The notes under the pieces: model-generated
Seen by the model: only the letters and a program-made list of their open reading frames with translations
What the model was told of the DNA's origin: nothing
The model's database searches: none
Assembly: GCA_000719025.1 (NCBI GenBank)
Contig: JODP01000006.1
Coordinates: 868,001 to 932,000, forward strand
From: Kineosporia aurantiaca JCM 3230
Lineage (GTDB): Bacteria; Actinomycetota; Actinomycetes; Actinomycetales; Kineosporiaceae
Length of the DNA stretch: 64,000 bases
Direction of reading: 5' to 3'
Translations under genes and position numbers: made by a program
Shown here: positions 53,277 to 61,869 of the stretch, piece after piece
Layout: every line of letters starts with the position of its first letter
Position numbering within the stretch: position 1 is the first letter of the stretch

Positions 53277-54401
53277 ATGGACCGTCGTACGGTCATCACC
53301 GGCCTGGCAGTCACCCCGTTCGCTGCTGCGATCGCGGAACCCGCACTCGCGGCACCATTGAGCCGACAGGCCCTTTCGGCCAGCTCGCGGAAGGGCGCGA
53401 CCCTCGTCATTGGGCACCGCGGGGCGGCCGGCTACCGGCCCGAGCACACCCTCGCCTCGTACGAGCTGGCGGCCCGGATGGGCGCCGACTTCATCGAGCC
53501 GGACGTGGTCATCACCAAGGACGGCGTGCTGGTCTGCCGGCACGAACCGGAGATCGGCGGCACCACCGACGTCGCCGACCACCCGGAGTTCGCCGACCGG
53601 AAGAAGACCAAGAAGCTCGACGGGGTCGACGTGACCGGCTGGTGGGCGGAGGATTTCACGCTCAAGGAGCTGAGGACGCTCTACGCGGCCGAGCGGCTGC
53701 CCGCGGTTCGTCAGGAGAACACCCTCTACAACAAGCGGCTTCGGGTTCCGTTGCTGGACGAAGTGTTCCAGCTGCGGGAGAAGCTCTCCCGCAGCCTGGG
53801 CCGCCGGATCGGGATCTACCCGGAGACCAAGCACCCGACCTACTTCCAGAAGCTCGGGATGCCGCTGGAGAAGCGGCTTCTGGCGCTGATCGTCAAGCAC
53901 GGCCTGAACCATCCGGACGCGCCGATCTTCGTCCAGTCCTTCGAGACCACGAACCTCGGCCAGCTGCGCAAGCTGGGCCTGAAGACCCAGGCCGTGCAGC
54001 TGCTCAGCGCCACCGGAGCGCCGTACGACCTGATCGCCGCCGGTGATTCACGCACCTACGCCGATCTGATCACCCCGAAGGGTCTGGCCGCGATCGCCAA
54101 GTACGCCCAGGGTCTCGGTCCGGACAAGAACATGATCATCCCACGGACCGCCGACAACTCCCTGGGTAAGCCGACCTCGCTGGTGGACGACGCCCACGCC
54201 AAGGGTCTGCTGGTGCATCCGTACACATTCCGGGCCGAGAACACGTTCCTGCCCAAGGACTATCAGGTCGGCACCGACCCTAACGACTTCGGCCGGGCCA
54301 TCGACGAGCAGATCACCTTCCTGGAGACCGGGATCGACGGCCTGTTCACCGACGAGGCCGACATCGGCGTCTTCGCCCGCTCCGAACGCGCCGCCGCCTG
54401 A
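53277..54401 (+). CDS. Secreted glycerophosphodiester phosphodiesterase
   Basis: A 374-residue GDPD family enzyme of the GlpQ type, releasing glycerol-3-phosphate from deacylated phospholipids. The first 28 residues look like a Tat signal (DRRTVITGLAV, then a cleavage-like ALAAP). The catalytic segment is GHRGAAGYRPEHTLASYELA, with EPDVVITKDGVLVCRHEPEI supplying the acidic residues and second His. ATG 53277 has GGAGG just upstream. It ends at a palindromic repeat. Confidence 0.9.
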   Translation: MDRRTVITGLAVTPFAAAIAEPALAAPLSRQALSASSRKGATLVIGHRGAAGYRPEHTLASYELAARMGADFIEPDVVITKDGVLVCRHEPEIGGTTDVADHPEFADRKKTKKLDGVDVTGWWAEDFTLKELRTLYAAERLPAVRQENTLYNKRLRVPLLDEVFQLREKLSRSLGRRIGIYPETKHPTYFQKLGMPLEKRLLALIVKHGLNHPDAPIFVQSFETTNLGQLRKLGLKTQAVQLLSATGAPYDLIAAGDSRTYADLITPKGLAAIAKYAQGLGPDKNMIIPRTADNSLGKPTSLVDDAHAKGLLVHPYTFRAENTFLPKDYQVGTDPNDFGRAIDEQITFLETGIDGLFTDEADIGVFARSERAAA

Positions 54402-54407
54402 TATTTC

Positions 54408-54480
54408 CTCGTGATCATGCAGTTTCGCCCCGGTGATCATGCGGCCTGATCACCGGGGCGGTTCTGCCTGATCACGAAGG
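54408..54480. repeat. TGATCATGC palindromic repeat at a second convergent junction
   Basis: CCTCGTGATCATGCAG, TTTCGCCCCGGTGATCA and their near-perfect complements form an imperfect stem of about 33 bp around a TGCGGCC loop. It shares the GTGATCATGC core and CGCCCC ends with the cluster at 20390-20505. It lies between the convergent GDPD gene and the minus-strand gene ending at 54472, and supplies that gene's last codons and stop. Confidence 0.88.
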
Positions 54481-55233
54481 GTTCTTGGTGCGCTTGATCG
54501 CGGCCGACATCAGGGTGACGCCGGCGGCCAGCATCACGGTCAGGGCCACCGCGGCCGGGTTCAGGCTGATCCCGCCGAGTTGCGTGATCAGCGCGCTGAT
54601 CCCGACGGCCAGCAGGATCAGGCCGATGATCACGGTGCGGGTCCGGATCCCGGGTTCCGTTGCGATCATCACGCTTTGAACCATGGACGTTTGGGGCGGG
54701 CCGGCCGGGGTGAACTCGGGTTGGGTGCCACTCGGGTTGGGAGGTGCTTCCGGTCCACGCTTCTTGGTGATGTAGCCGACGAATCCGGGTTCCGGGGCGG
54801 TGGACTCGTTCTCCGGGCGGAACGACGGCTCCGAGGTGAAGACCGGTGCGGCGGGGAGATCGAGCGGGTTCGCCTCCGCCGGGTCGGCCGGGTCAGCGGG
54901 GTCGGCCGGGTCAGCGGGGTCGGTCGGGTCAACCGGATCAACCGGGTCGACGGGGTCGATCGGGTCGTGCGGAGCGGGCGGGTCGAGGGAGGCCGGGGGA
55001 TCGGTCCAGTCGATCCGGTCCGCCCGGTCCTCCGGGTCCGCCTCGAGCGACCTGGTCTCGACCGGGACCTCGAAGAACCGGGTCGGCGCCGGCCGTTCGG
55101 CCTCGATTGCCTCGGTCCGGGCGGGTTCCGGGGTCGGCGCCGCCTCGGTGGCGGAGGCCGGTTCCGGCCGGGTGGTCTCCGTCGGGTCCGGGTTCCCCAG
55201 ATTCTCGACGTCCTCGAACTCCTTGCCGGACAT
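54472..55233 (-). CDS. Acidic Pro/Asp-repeat protein with two C-terminal membrane helices
   Basis: A 253-residue protein I do not recognise. Residues 1-85 are acidic and Pro/Glu-rich, followed by a run of DP-x triplets (DPVDPVDPVDPTDPADPADP). Two hydrophobic helices lie near the C-terminus (TVIIGLILLAVGISALITQL and AAVALTVMLAAGVTLMSAAI). The start overlaps the PspC gene stop (ATGA), so it probably works with it at the membrane. Its final Pro-Ser-stop lies in the palindromic repeat. Confidence 0.7.
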   Translation of the reverse strand: MSGKEFEDVENLGNPDPTETTRPEPASATEAAPTPEPARTEAIEAERPAPTRFFEVPVETRSLEADPEDRADRIDWTDPPASLDPPAPHDPIDPVDPVDPVDPTDPADPADPADPADPAEANPLDLPAAPVFTSEPSFRPENESTAPEPGFVGYITKKRGPEAPPNPSGTQPEFTPAGPPQTSMVQSVMIATEPGIRTRTVIIGLILLAVGISALITQLGGISLNPAAVALTVMLAAGVTLMSAAIKRTKNPS

Positions 55234-56744
55234 CAGTTGCTCCCCTTCGTGTTGTCAACGCCCAGCAGCGGGTCCTGCGCCTGTCGCTGGATCTCCATCT
55301 GCCCGACCCCCTGCTGCACCAGGACCTTCACCACCGGCTTGCCGGTTCCGTAGGTCAGCGTGCGGTTCCGGTTCGACGAGTCGCCCTTCACCTCGTACCG
55401 AGTACCGTCCGGCTGGACCACTTCACCGGCGCCGAGCCGGGCGTCCACCTCGACCGTCAGCCAGGCCGGCACGGTCAGCACCAGATGCCCTACCCCCAGA
55501 TTGGCCTCCACCTCAAGGGGATTCGCGGCGGTTGCCCCGCGCAGCGCCCCGGCCGAGGTCAGGTCCAGATCGGCCTCCCCGACGCCCAGGTTGTACTGGC
55601 TGTCGGCGGCGTCCCGGGTCTGCGGGTGCCAGTCCGTGGCCCCCACCACGGCCAGGTGCCCGCTGGTCTGCACCCCGGCGTGCTGGGCGGCCGCACCGGC
55701 CGAAAGGATCAGCGTGAGAAGGAGTCCGAGCCCGGCCAGGCCCGGGCTACGCCGGCCCATCAGACCGTTGGCGACGACGCCGCCCGCGATCACCGTGATC
55801 GCCGCGCCCAGGGCCGTGAGCCCGGCCCAACCGGGCAGGTCACCGAAGGCCTCGGCGGCCAGTACCCCAGCGGCCGCGATCAGCGCCAGGCCCAGCGTGA
55901 GCTGGCGCACCCGACGGGAAGGCGCGGTGCGAGCCCGGGCCAGCTGCTTCGCCTCACCCCGCTGCCGAGCCGCCTCTTGGTAGGCGGTTCCCTGATTGCG
56001 GGAGAAGTCCTTGGCCCAGGCCGACATTGCGTCGCCGGTCTCGCGTCCCCAGCGGGCCGCGTTGTCGGCGAGCTGCCGGCTCCCCTCGGGCGTGGTCCAG
56101 TGCGGCATCCCGTTGCCCGGAGGTGATGGAGGCACGCTCTGAGGGGTGGAACTCGGCTCCGGCTGGGGCAGCTTCTTCGACATCCACCACAGCCCGGCAA
56201 TGATCAGCCCGGCCAGGATCAGCGTGCCCGGGAAGCCCCAGAACCCGCCGTGACCGAACCACGAACCACCCCCGCCGCCGAGCAGCGCCAGAGAGAGGAT
56301 GACGGATCCGAAGAAGCCGTGGCTGAAGTGACCGCGGAAGGCCTCCTGCAGGTGGATCCGCCCGTCCCGCTCCTGGGGAAGCAGCATCCAGCACAGGCCG
56401 TACAGCGCCACCCCCAGACCTCCGACCACGGACAAGGCCACGAAAGTGCCGCGGATCAGCGTCTGGTCGATGTCCAGGCGGCGGGAGAGCCCGCTCGCCA
56501 CCCCGGCCACCCAACGTCCCTCGGCCGGCCGGGCCGCCCCGAATTCCCGGATCCGGGCGAAGAACTCGTCTCCGGTGTGACGCTGCGGGGAACCCTGCTC
56601 CGGCGGCGGCCCCCAGCCCGTGGGCCCCTGCGGGCCGGCGTTCGGCGGTGCGGTGCGTTGCGCCCCCGGTGGCTGCTGGCCCTGGTTGGACGGCTGGTCG
56701 GGCGTACCCCAGATCTCGCCGCCCGGGCCCTGCGTTCCGGACAT
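55233..56744 (-). CDS. PspC-domain membrane protein with LiaF-like C-terminal domain
   Basis: A 503-residue protein. The Gly/Pro/Gln-rich N-terminus (1-55) precedes a PspC domain at about 72-125 (GRWVAGVASGLSRRLDIDQTLIRG, then LYGLCWMLLP). Several transmembrane helices follow (near 140-185 and 270-365). The C-terminal domain has LGVGEADLDLTSAGAL and LGVGHLVLTVPAWLTVEVDARLGAGEV, as in LiaF-type cell-envelope-stress sensors. It is divergent from the PspC histidine kinase gene, which probably regulates it. Confidence 0.82.
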   Translation of the reverse strand: MSGTQGPGGEIWGTPDQPSNQGQQPPGAQRTAPPNAGPQGPTGWGPPPEQGSPQRHTGDEFFARIREFGAARPAEGRWVAGVASGLSRRLDIDQTLIRGTFVALSVVGGLGVALYGLCWMLLPQERDGRIHLQEAFRGHFSHGFFGSVILSLALLGGGGGSWFGHGGFWGFPGTLILAGLIIAGLWWMSKKLPQPEPSSTPQSVPPSPPGNGMPHWTTPEGSRQLADNAARWGRETGDAMSAWAKDFSRNQGTAYQEAARQRGEAKQLARARTAPSRRVRQLTLGLALIAAAGVLAAEAFGDLPGWAGLTALGAAITVIAGGVVANGLMGRRSPGLAGLGLLLTLILSAGAAAQHAGVQTSGHLAVVGATDWHPQTRDAADSQYNLGVGEADLDLTSAGALRGATAANPLEVEANLGVGHLVLTVPAWLTVEVDARLGAGEVVQPDGTRYEVKGDSSNRNRTLTYGTGKPVVKVLVQQGVGQMEIQRQAQDPLLGVDNTKGSN

Positions 56745-56941
56745 GGTCGTATCCCCCCTCGATCGGTTCTGGTCCTTACCGGCCGATCCGTCCCGAGTTC
56801 CGGGCGGGGGCCGCTGCCTACCGAGAATCCTGCGCGCCCGGACGCCGGAACGGGATCGGGGGAGCCCCGGAGACCACCCTGAACCCGAGACCGGGGATCA
56901 TCCCTGAGGGAATCCGGGGGCGTCCGTGTGACGATGACCAG

Positions 56942-58603
56942 GTGAGCACTCCGCCTGGAACGACCGGACTGATCGGTGCGGACGCGGCCCCCGCGGCCCG
57001 CGTCCAGCCCGGCCCGCCGGTGAGCCTGCGGCCCCCGCTGATCCGCCCCCGGGAGGGCCGGATGCTCGCCGGGGTCGCGGCCGGCCTGTCGATCCATCTC
57101 GGCCTCCCGGTCCGCGCGGTGCGCTTCGGCCTGGTCATCGCCACGCTCCTGGGCGGACCGGGCGCCGTCCTGTACGCCTGGCTGTGGGCCTTGGTGCCGG
57201 ACGAGTCCTCTGCGGCGGTGGCCGAGGCCGTCGAGCAGGCAATGCGCCAGTCCAGCCACACGCCGTACTCCGGCGGCCCGATCCTGGGTACGCAGATCGG
57301 CGGGCGCCCTTTCCCGGCGCCGAGCACCCAAGCCACTTTACGGGGGGCGTCCCCGCACATAACCCCGCATACAACGGACAGTGCCCCCGTCCAGACAACT
57401 GAGACTGAAGCGCTCCCTGACCTCAGCCCGCCCGCCGACCCGCCGACCGCCGTCCCTCCGTCGCCCGGTTCCCCAACCCCGGTGGCCACCCCCGCCGTAA
57501 AAGCCACGCAAGCCGCACAGGCCGCACCGAGCGCCCCTGCCGCGGAGGTGGCTCAAGCAGCCCGTGCAGCAGCCGTGGCCGCCGCCAATCAGCACGCCGA
57601 GCAGGAAGAACGCTCGAGCCGCCGAACCAGGCTCCGCGCCGACGTGTTCGCCGGACTCTGCCTCCTGGCGGCCGGTGTCGTGTTGGCGGCCTCGTGGGGT
57701 GGCTGGAACCTGCAGAGCGGCCTGGTGCTCCCGGTGCTGGTCGTCGCCTCGGGCGCGGTCATCGCCTATGCGCAGTTCGACGAAGCGGACCGTTCCCGCT
57801 GGTTCACTCCGACCGGCTTCACCACCCGCGCAGCCACGTTCAGGCTCCTGCTGGGGGTAGTGCTCGTGGTGCTCGGCATCGTCCTGCTGGTGCTGCAGAA
57901 CGCGGATCCGCTCCTCCTGGGCAAAACCCTGCTCGCTACCTTCGCCGTACTTATCGGGGTAACGGTGGTGTTCGCCCCTTGGGGAGTGCGGTTCTGGCGA
58001 GCGTTGGACAGCGAACGCACGGGGCGTGTGCGAGAGACGGAACGCGCCGACATTGCCGCCCACCTGCACGACTCTGTTCTTCAGACGCTCGCGTTGATCC
58101 AACGCCGCAGCTCGGACGGCGCGGAGGTAGCCCGGCTGGCCCGAGCGCAGGAGCGGGATCTGCGTGGTTGGCTTTACGGAGGAGCAGACAACGACCCGAC
58201 CATGATCTCGGCCCGGGTAGCGGCGCTGGCGGCTGACGCGGAGGACGTGCACGGCGCGGTGATCGAGGTCGTGACGGTGGGCGACCGGCCGGTGGACGAA
58301 CGGGCCATCTCGCTGCTGTCTGCGCTGCGGGAAGCCGTGGCGAACGCGGCGCGGCACGCCGGCGGGGAGTCGGTCAGGGTGTACGTGGAGTGCATGCCGG
58401 ACGGGATCGAGGCCTTCGTCCGCGACCGGGGGCCAGGATTCGACCTGGCCGCGGTGCCGGAGGACCGGCTGGGTGTGCGTGAGTCGATCATTGGGCGGAT
58501 GGAACGGCACGGCGGATCGGCCCGGATCCGCAGCGAAGAGGGTGAGGGCACCGAGGTCCGGCTGCTCCTGCCGGACAACGGTTCGATCGAGGAGGACGAG
58601 TGA
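56942..58603 (+). CDS. PspC-domain sensor histidine kinase
   Basis: A 553-residue sensor. It has a PspC domain at about 36-88 (REGRMLAGVAAGLSIHLGLP), an Ala/Pro-rich linker, four membrane helices at about 230-350, a HisKA_3-type dimerization segment with phospho-acceptor His376 in HLHDSVLQTL, and an ATPase domain (LREAVANAARHA, DRGPGFDL, GGSARIRSEEGEGTEV). GTG 56942 overlaps no gene; the longer open frame upstream is antisense to the divergent pspC gene. It is coupled to the response regulator by GTGA overlap. Envelope stress is the likely input. Confidence 0.88.
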   Translation: MSTPPGTTGLIGADAAPAARVQPGPPVSLRPPLIRPREGRMLAGVAAGLSIHLGLPVRAVRFGLVIATLLGGPGAVLYAWLWALVPDESSAAVAEAVEQAMRQSSHTPYSGGPILGTQIGGRPFPAPSTQATLRGASPHITPHTTDSAPVQTTETEALPDLSPPADPPTAVPPSPGSPTPVATPAVKATQAAQAAPSAPAAEVAQAARAAAVAAANQHAEQEERSSRRTRLRADVFAGLCLLAAGVVLAASWGGWNLQSGLVLPVLVVASGAVIAYAQFDEADRSRWFTPTGFTTRAATFRLLLGVVLVVLGIVLLVLQNADPLLLGKTLLATFAVLIGVTVVFAPWGVRFWRALDSERTGRVRETERADIAAHLHDSVLQTLALIQRRSSDGAEVARLARAQERDLRGWLYGGADNDPTMISARVAALAADAEDVHGAVIEVVTVGDRPVDERAISLLSALREAVANAARHAGGESVRVYVECMPDGIEAFVRDRGPGFDLAAVPEDRLGVRESIIGRMERHGGSARIRSEEGEGTEVRLLLPDNGSIEEDE

Positions 58604-59340
58604 GTCAGGACGTAGGGACGCCCGCGGTGAAGCTTCCGGTGCGGGTGGTGATCGTGGACGACCATCGGGTGTTCCGCAGCGGGGTCCGGGCCGAGCTGGC
58701 CCCGGCGGTCGCCGACGGCCGGCTGGACATCGTCGGCGAGGCCGGGGACGTCGAGGAGGCGATCGCGGTGGTCGCCCGGACCCGGCCGGACGTGGTGCTG
58801 CTGGACGTGCACCTGCCCGGCGGCACGATCCGCCCGGGCGGCCGTGAGGTGCTGTCCCGGTCGGCGTCGCTGATCGGCCACAACCCGGCGATGGGCACCG
58901 CGCAGGGCGAGGAGCCGGTGACCCGGTTCCTGGCGCTCAGCGTGTCCGACGCCGCCGAGGACGTGATCGCGGTGATCCGGGCCGGCGCCCGGGGGTACGT
59001 GACCAAGTCGATCACCGGGTCCGAGCTGGTCGCCGCGGTGCTCACGGTGGCGTCCGGGGACGCGGTGTTCTCGCCCCGGCTGGCCGGTTTCGTGCTCGAC
59101 GCGTTCGGCACCGGGGCCGGTGAGGTGGCCGCGGTGGACGACGAGCTGGACCGGCTCTCGGCCCGGGAACGCGAGGTGATGCGGCTGATCGCCCGCGGCT
59201 ACGCCTACAAGGAAGTGGCCAAGGAGCTGTTCATCTCGGTGAAGACGGTGGAGACCCACGTCTCGGCGGTGCTGCGCAAGCTCCAGCTCTCCAGCCGGCA
59301 CGAGCTGACCCGGTGGGCGGCGGACCGCCGGCTGCTCTGA
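58600..59340 (+). CDS. NarL/LuxR response regulator paired with the PspC kinase
   Basis: A 246-residue regulator. The receiver has Asp20-Asp21 and phospho-acceptor Asp69 (VVLLDVHLPGG). About 30 extra residues (IRPGGREVLSRSASLIGHNP and on) are inserted before the LALSVSD strand, which is longer than usual. The switch Lys lies in GYVTKSI. The HTH is LSAREREVMRLIARGYAYKE followed by KTVETHVSAVLRKL. It should bind the divergent promoter region at 56745-56941. Confidence 0.9.
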   Translation: MSQDVGTPAVKLPVRVVIVDDHRVFRSGVRAELAPAVADGRLDIVGEAGDVEEAIAVVARTRPDVVLLDVHLPGGTIRPGGREVLSRSASLIGHNPAMGTAQGEEPVTRFLALSVSDAAEDVIAVIRAGARGYVTKSITGSELVAAVLTVASGDAVFSPRLAGFVLDAFGTGAGEVAAVDDELDRLSAREREVMRLIARGYAYKEVAKELFISVKTVETHVSAVLRKLQLSSRHELTRWAADRRLL

Positions 59341-59385
59341 CGAGCGGGTGAATCCTGTCGGTGGGGGCACGTAGTCTGGCTTCCG

Positions 59386-61869
59386 ATGAGCACGCTATTC
59401 GAACTCCCCGAAAGCGCCCCGGGCGCGGAAGAGGCCGCGCCTCAGCTCTCCAAGAAGGAGCAGGCGCAGCAGATCGCCCGTGAGCGGTCGGCCAAGCGCT
59501 ACCCGCTGCCCACCCTGGTCAAGGGGGACGAGCCGGGCAAACCCGACCTGCGCGCCGCCGCCCCCGGGCTGGATCCGGAGAAGCTGGTCGAGGGGCTGAA
59601 CGAGCAGCAGCGGGCGGCCGTCCTGCACCGGGACTCGCCGCTGCTCATCCTGGCCGGGGCCGGTTCCGGCAAGACCCGGGTGCTCACCCACCGCATCGGT
59701 TACCTGCTGGCCGCCCGCAACGTGCGGCCCGGCCAGATCCTGGCGATCACCTTCACCAACAAGGCCGCGGCCGAGATGCGTGAGCGGGTGGCCGCGATGA
59801 TCGGCCCGCGGGCGTCGTCGATCTGGGTCTCCACCTTCCACTCCTCCTGCGTGCGCATCCTCCGGCGCGAGGCCACCAAGGTCGGCCTGCGCTCGAACTT
59901 CTCGATCTACGACTCGGCCGACTCGCAGCGGCTGATCGGCCTGGTCAGCCGCGAGCTCGACCTGGACCCGAAGAAGTTCCCGCCGCGCGGGCTCGCCGCC
60001 CAGATCTCGAACCTGAAGAACGAGCTGATCGACGAGGAGACCAACGCGCACAAGGTCGGCGACGGCAGCCCGGCCGAGCGGAACCTGGCCGAGGTCTACA
60101 CCGGCTACCAGCGCCGGCTGCGCCAGGCCAACGCGCTCGACTTCGACGACCTGATCATGACCACGGTCAACATCCTCCAGGCGTTCCCGGAGGTGGCCGA
60201 GCAGTACCGGCGGCGCTTCCGGCACATCATGGTGGACGAGTACCAGGACACCAACCACGCCCAGTACGTGCTGATCCGCGAGCTGGTCGGCGGCGAGACG
60301 GCCACCCGGCCCAAGCGGGCCGCCGACGAGAGCGCCCCGCCGCCGATCCCGATGGCCGAGCTGACCGTGGTGGGCGACGCGGACCAGTCGATCTACGCCT
60401 TCCGCGGCGCCTCGATCCGCAACATCATCGAGTTCGAGCTCGACTACCCGCAGGCCCAGACCATCATGCTGGAGCAGAACTACCGCTCCACCCAGACCAT
60501 CCTGTCGGCCGCCAACGCGGTGATCGAGAACAACCCGGACCGCAAACCCAAGCGGCTGTGGACGGCGGGGGCCACCGGCGCGCAGATCACCGGGTACGTG
60601 GCCGACGACGAGCACGACGAGGCCGCCTTCGTCGCCGAGGAGATCGAGCGGCTGCAGAAGGACGCGTCGGTCCGCCCGGGCGACGTGGCCGTCTTCTACC
60701 GCACCAACGCCCAGTCCCGGGCGCTGGAAGAGGTGCTGGTCCGGGCGGGCGTGCCGTACAAGGTGGTCGGCGGCACCCGGTTCTACGAGCGCCGCGAGAT
60801 CAAGGACGCGCTGGCCTACCTGCGGGTCCTGGTCAACCCGGCCGACACGGTGAACCTGCGGCGGATCATCAACGTGCCCAAGCGCGGCATCGGCGACCGG
60901 GCCGAGGGCGCCCTGGTCGCGCTGGCCGACCGCGAGCGGATCTCCTTCGGCGACGCGCTGTTCCGCGCCGACGAGGCACCCGGCCTGGCCACCCGCTCGC
61001 TCACCGCGGTGAAGAAGTTCGCCAACCTGCTCGACGAGCTGCGCACCCTGGTGGAGAGCGGCACCGACCCGGGCACCGTGCTCGAGGCGGTGCTGGAGCA
61101 GACCGGCTACCTGGACGAGCTGCGCAGCAGCCACGACCCGCAGGACGAGTCGCGGGTGGAGAACCTGGCCGAGCTGGTCGCCGTCACCCAGGAGTACGCC
61201 CGCACCACCCCCGGCGGATCGCTGCAGGACTTCCTCGAGCAGGTCTCGCTGGTCGCCGACGCGGACGAGATCCCGGACGAGGACAGTGATCAGGCAGGCG
61301 ACGGCTCTGAGGAACCAGAGCCGAAGGTGGACGAGGGCGTGGTCACGCTGATGACCCTGCACACCGCCAAGGGCCTGGAGTTCCCGGTCGTCTTCCTCAC
61401 CGGCATGGAGGACGGGGCCTTCCCGCACATGCGCTCGCTGCAGGACCCGAAGGAGCTGGCCGAGGAGCGCCGCCTGGCCTACGTCGGCCTCACCCGGGCC
61501 AAGCAGCGGCTGTACCTGTCCCGGGCCGCCATCCGCAGCGCCTGGGGCCAGCCCAGCTACAACCCGCCCAGCCGGTTCCTCACCGAGATCCCGGTCGACC
61601 TGATCACCTGGCGCCGCAGCGAGTCCACCCAGATGCGGGTGTCCTCCACCCCGGCCGTCGCCCGGCTCGCCCAGCGCCCGGGGGTCCGCTCGCCCGGCAA
61701 CCGCGCGATCGTCAACCTGCAGCCCGGAGACCGGGTCACGCACGACGCGTTCGGCCTGGGCCGGGTGGTCGAGGTGGTCGGCGAGGGCGACAAGACGGTG
61801 GCGCACATCGACTTCGGCGAGGGCGTGAAGCGGCTGCTGCTGCGCTACGCCCCGGTCACCAAGCTATGA
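59386..61869 (+). CDS. pcrA: ATP-dependent DNA helicase PcrA/UvrD1
   Basis: An 827-residue superfamily 1A 3'-5' helicase for repair and replication. It shows the Q-motif (LNEQQRAAV), Walker A LAGAGSGKTRVL, AITFTNKAAAEMRERV, the Walker B motif VDEYQDTNHAQY, GDADQSIYAFRGA and LEQNYRSTQ. The 2B region follows and the C-terminal motif is TLHTAKGLEFPVVFLTGMEDG. The last 50 residues form a Tudor-like fold (GDRVTHDAFGLGRVVEV) that contacts RNA polymerase in related proteins. The stop overlaps the convergent GH3 gene by 6 bases. Confidence 0.96.
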   Translation: MSTLFELPESAPGAEEAAPQLSKKEQAQQIARERSAKRYPLPTLVKGDEPGKPDLRAAAPGLDPEKLVEGLNEQQRAAVLHRDSPLLILAGAGSGKTRVLTHRIGYLLAARNVRPGQILAITFTNKAAAEMRERVAAMIGPRASSIWVSTFHSSCVRILRREATKVGLRSNFSIYDSADSQRLIGLVSRELDLDPKKFPPRGLAAQISNLKNELIDEETNAHKVGDGSPAERNLAEVYTGYQRRLRQANALDFDDLIMTTVNILQAFPEVAEQYRRRFRHIMVDEYQDTNHAQYVLIRELVGGETATRPKRAADESAPPPIPMAELTVVGDADQSIYAFRGASIRNIIEFELDYPQAQTIMLEQNYRSTQTILSAANAVIENNPDRKPKRLWTAGATGAQITGYVADDEHDEAAFVAEEIERLQKDASVRPGDVAVFYRTNAQSRALEEVLVRAGVPYKVVGGTRFYERREIKDALAYLRVLVNPADTVNLRRIINVPKRGIGDRAEGALVALADRERISFGDALFRADEAPGLATRSLTAVKKFANLLDELRTLVESGTDPGTVLEAVLEQTGYLDELRSSHDPQDESRVENLAELVAVTQEYARTTPGGSLQDFLEQVSLVADADEIPDEDSDQAGDGSEEPEPKVDEGVVTLMTLHTAKGLEFPVVFLTGMEDGAFPHMRSLQDPKELAEERRLAYVGLTRAKQRLYLSRAAIRSAWGQPSYNPPSRFLTEIPVDLITWRRSESTQMRVSSTPAVARLAQRPGVRSPGNRAIVNLQPGDRVTHDAFGLGRVVEVVGEGDKTVAHIDFGEGVKRLLLRYAPVTKL

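Noticed and set aside
59395..61806. 803-codon minus-strand frame
   Set aside because: Antisense shadow of pcrA; low-complexity Gly/Val/Asp/Arg composition and no motif.
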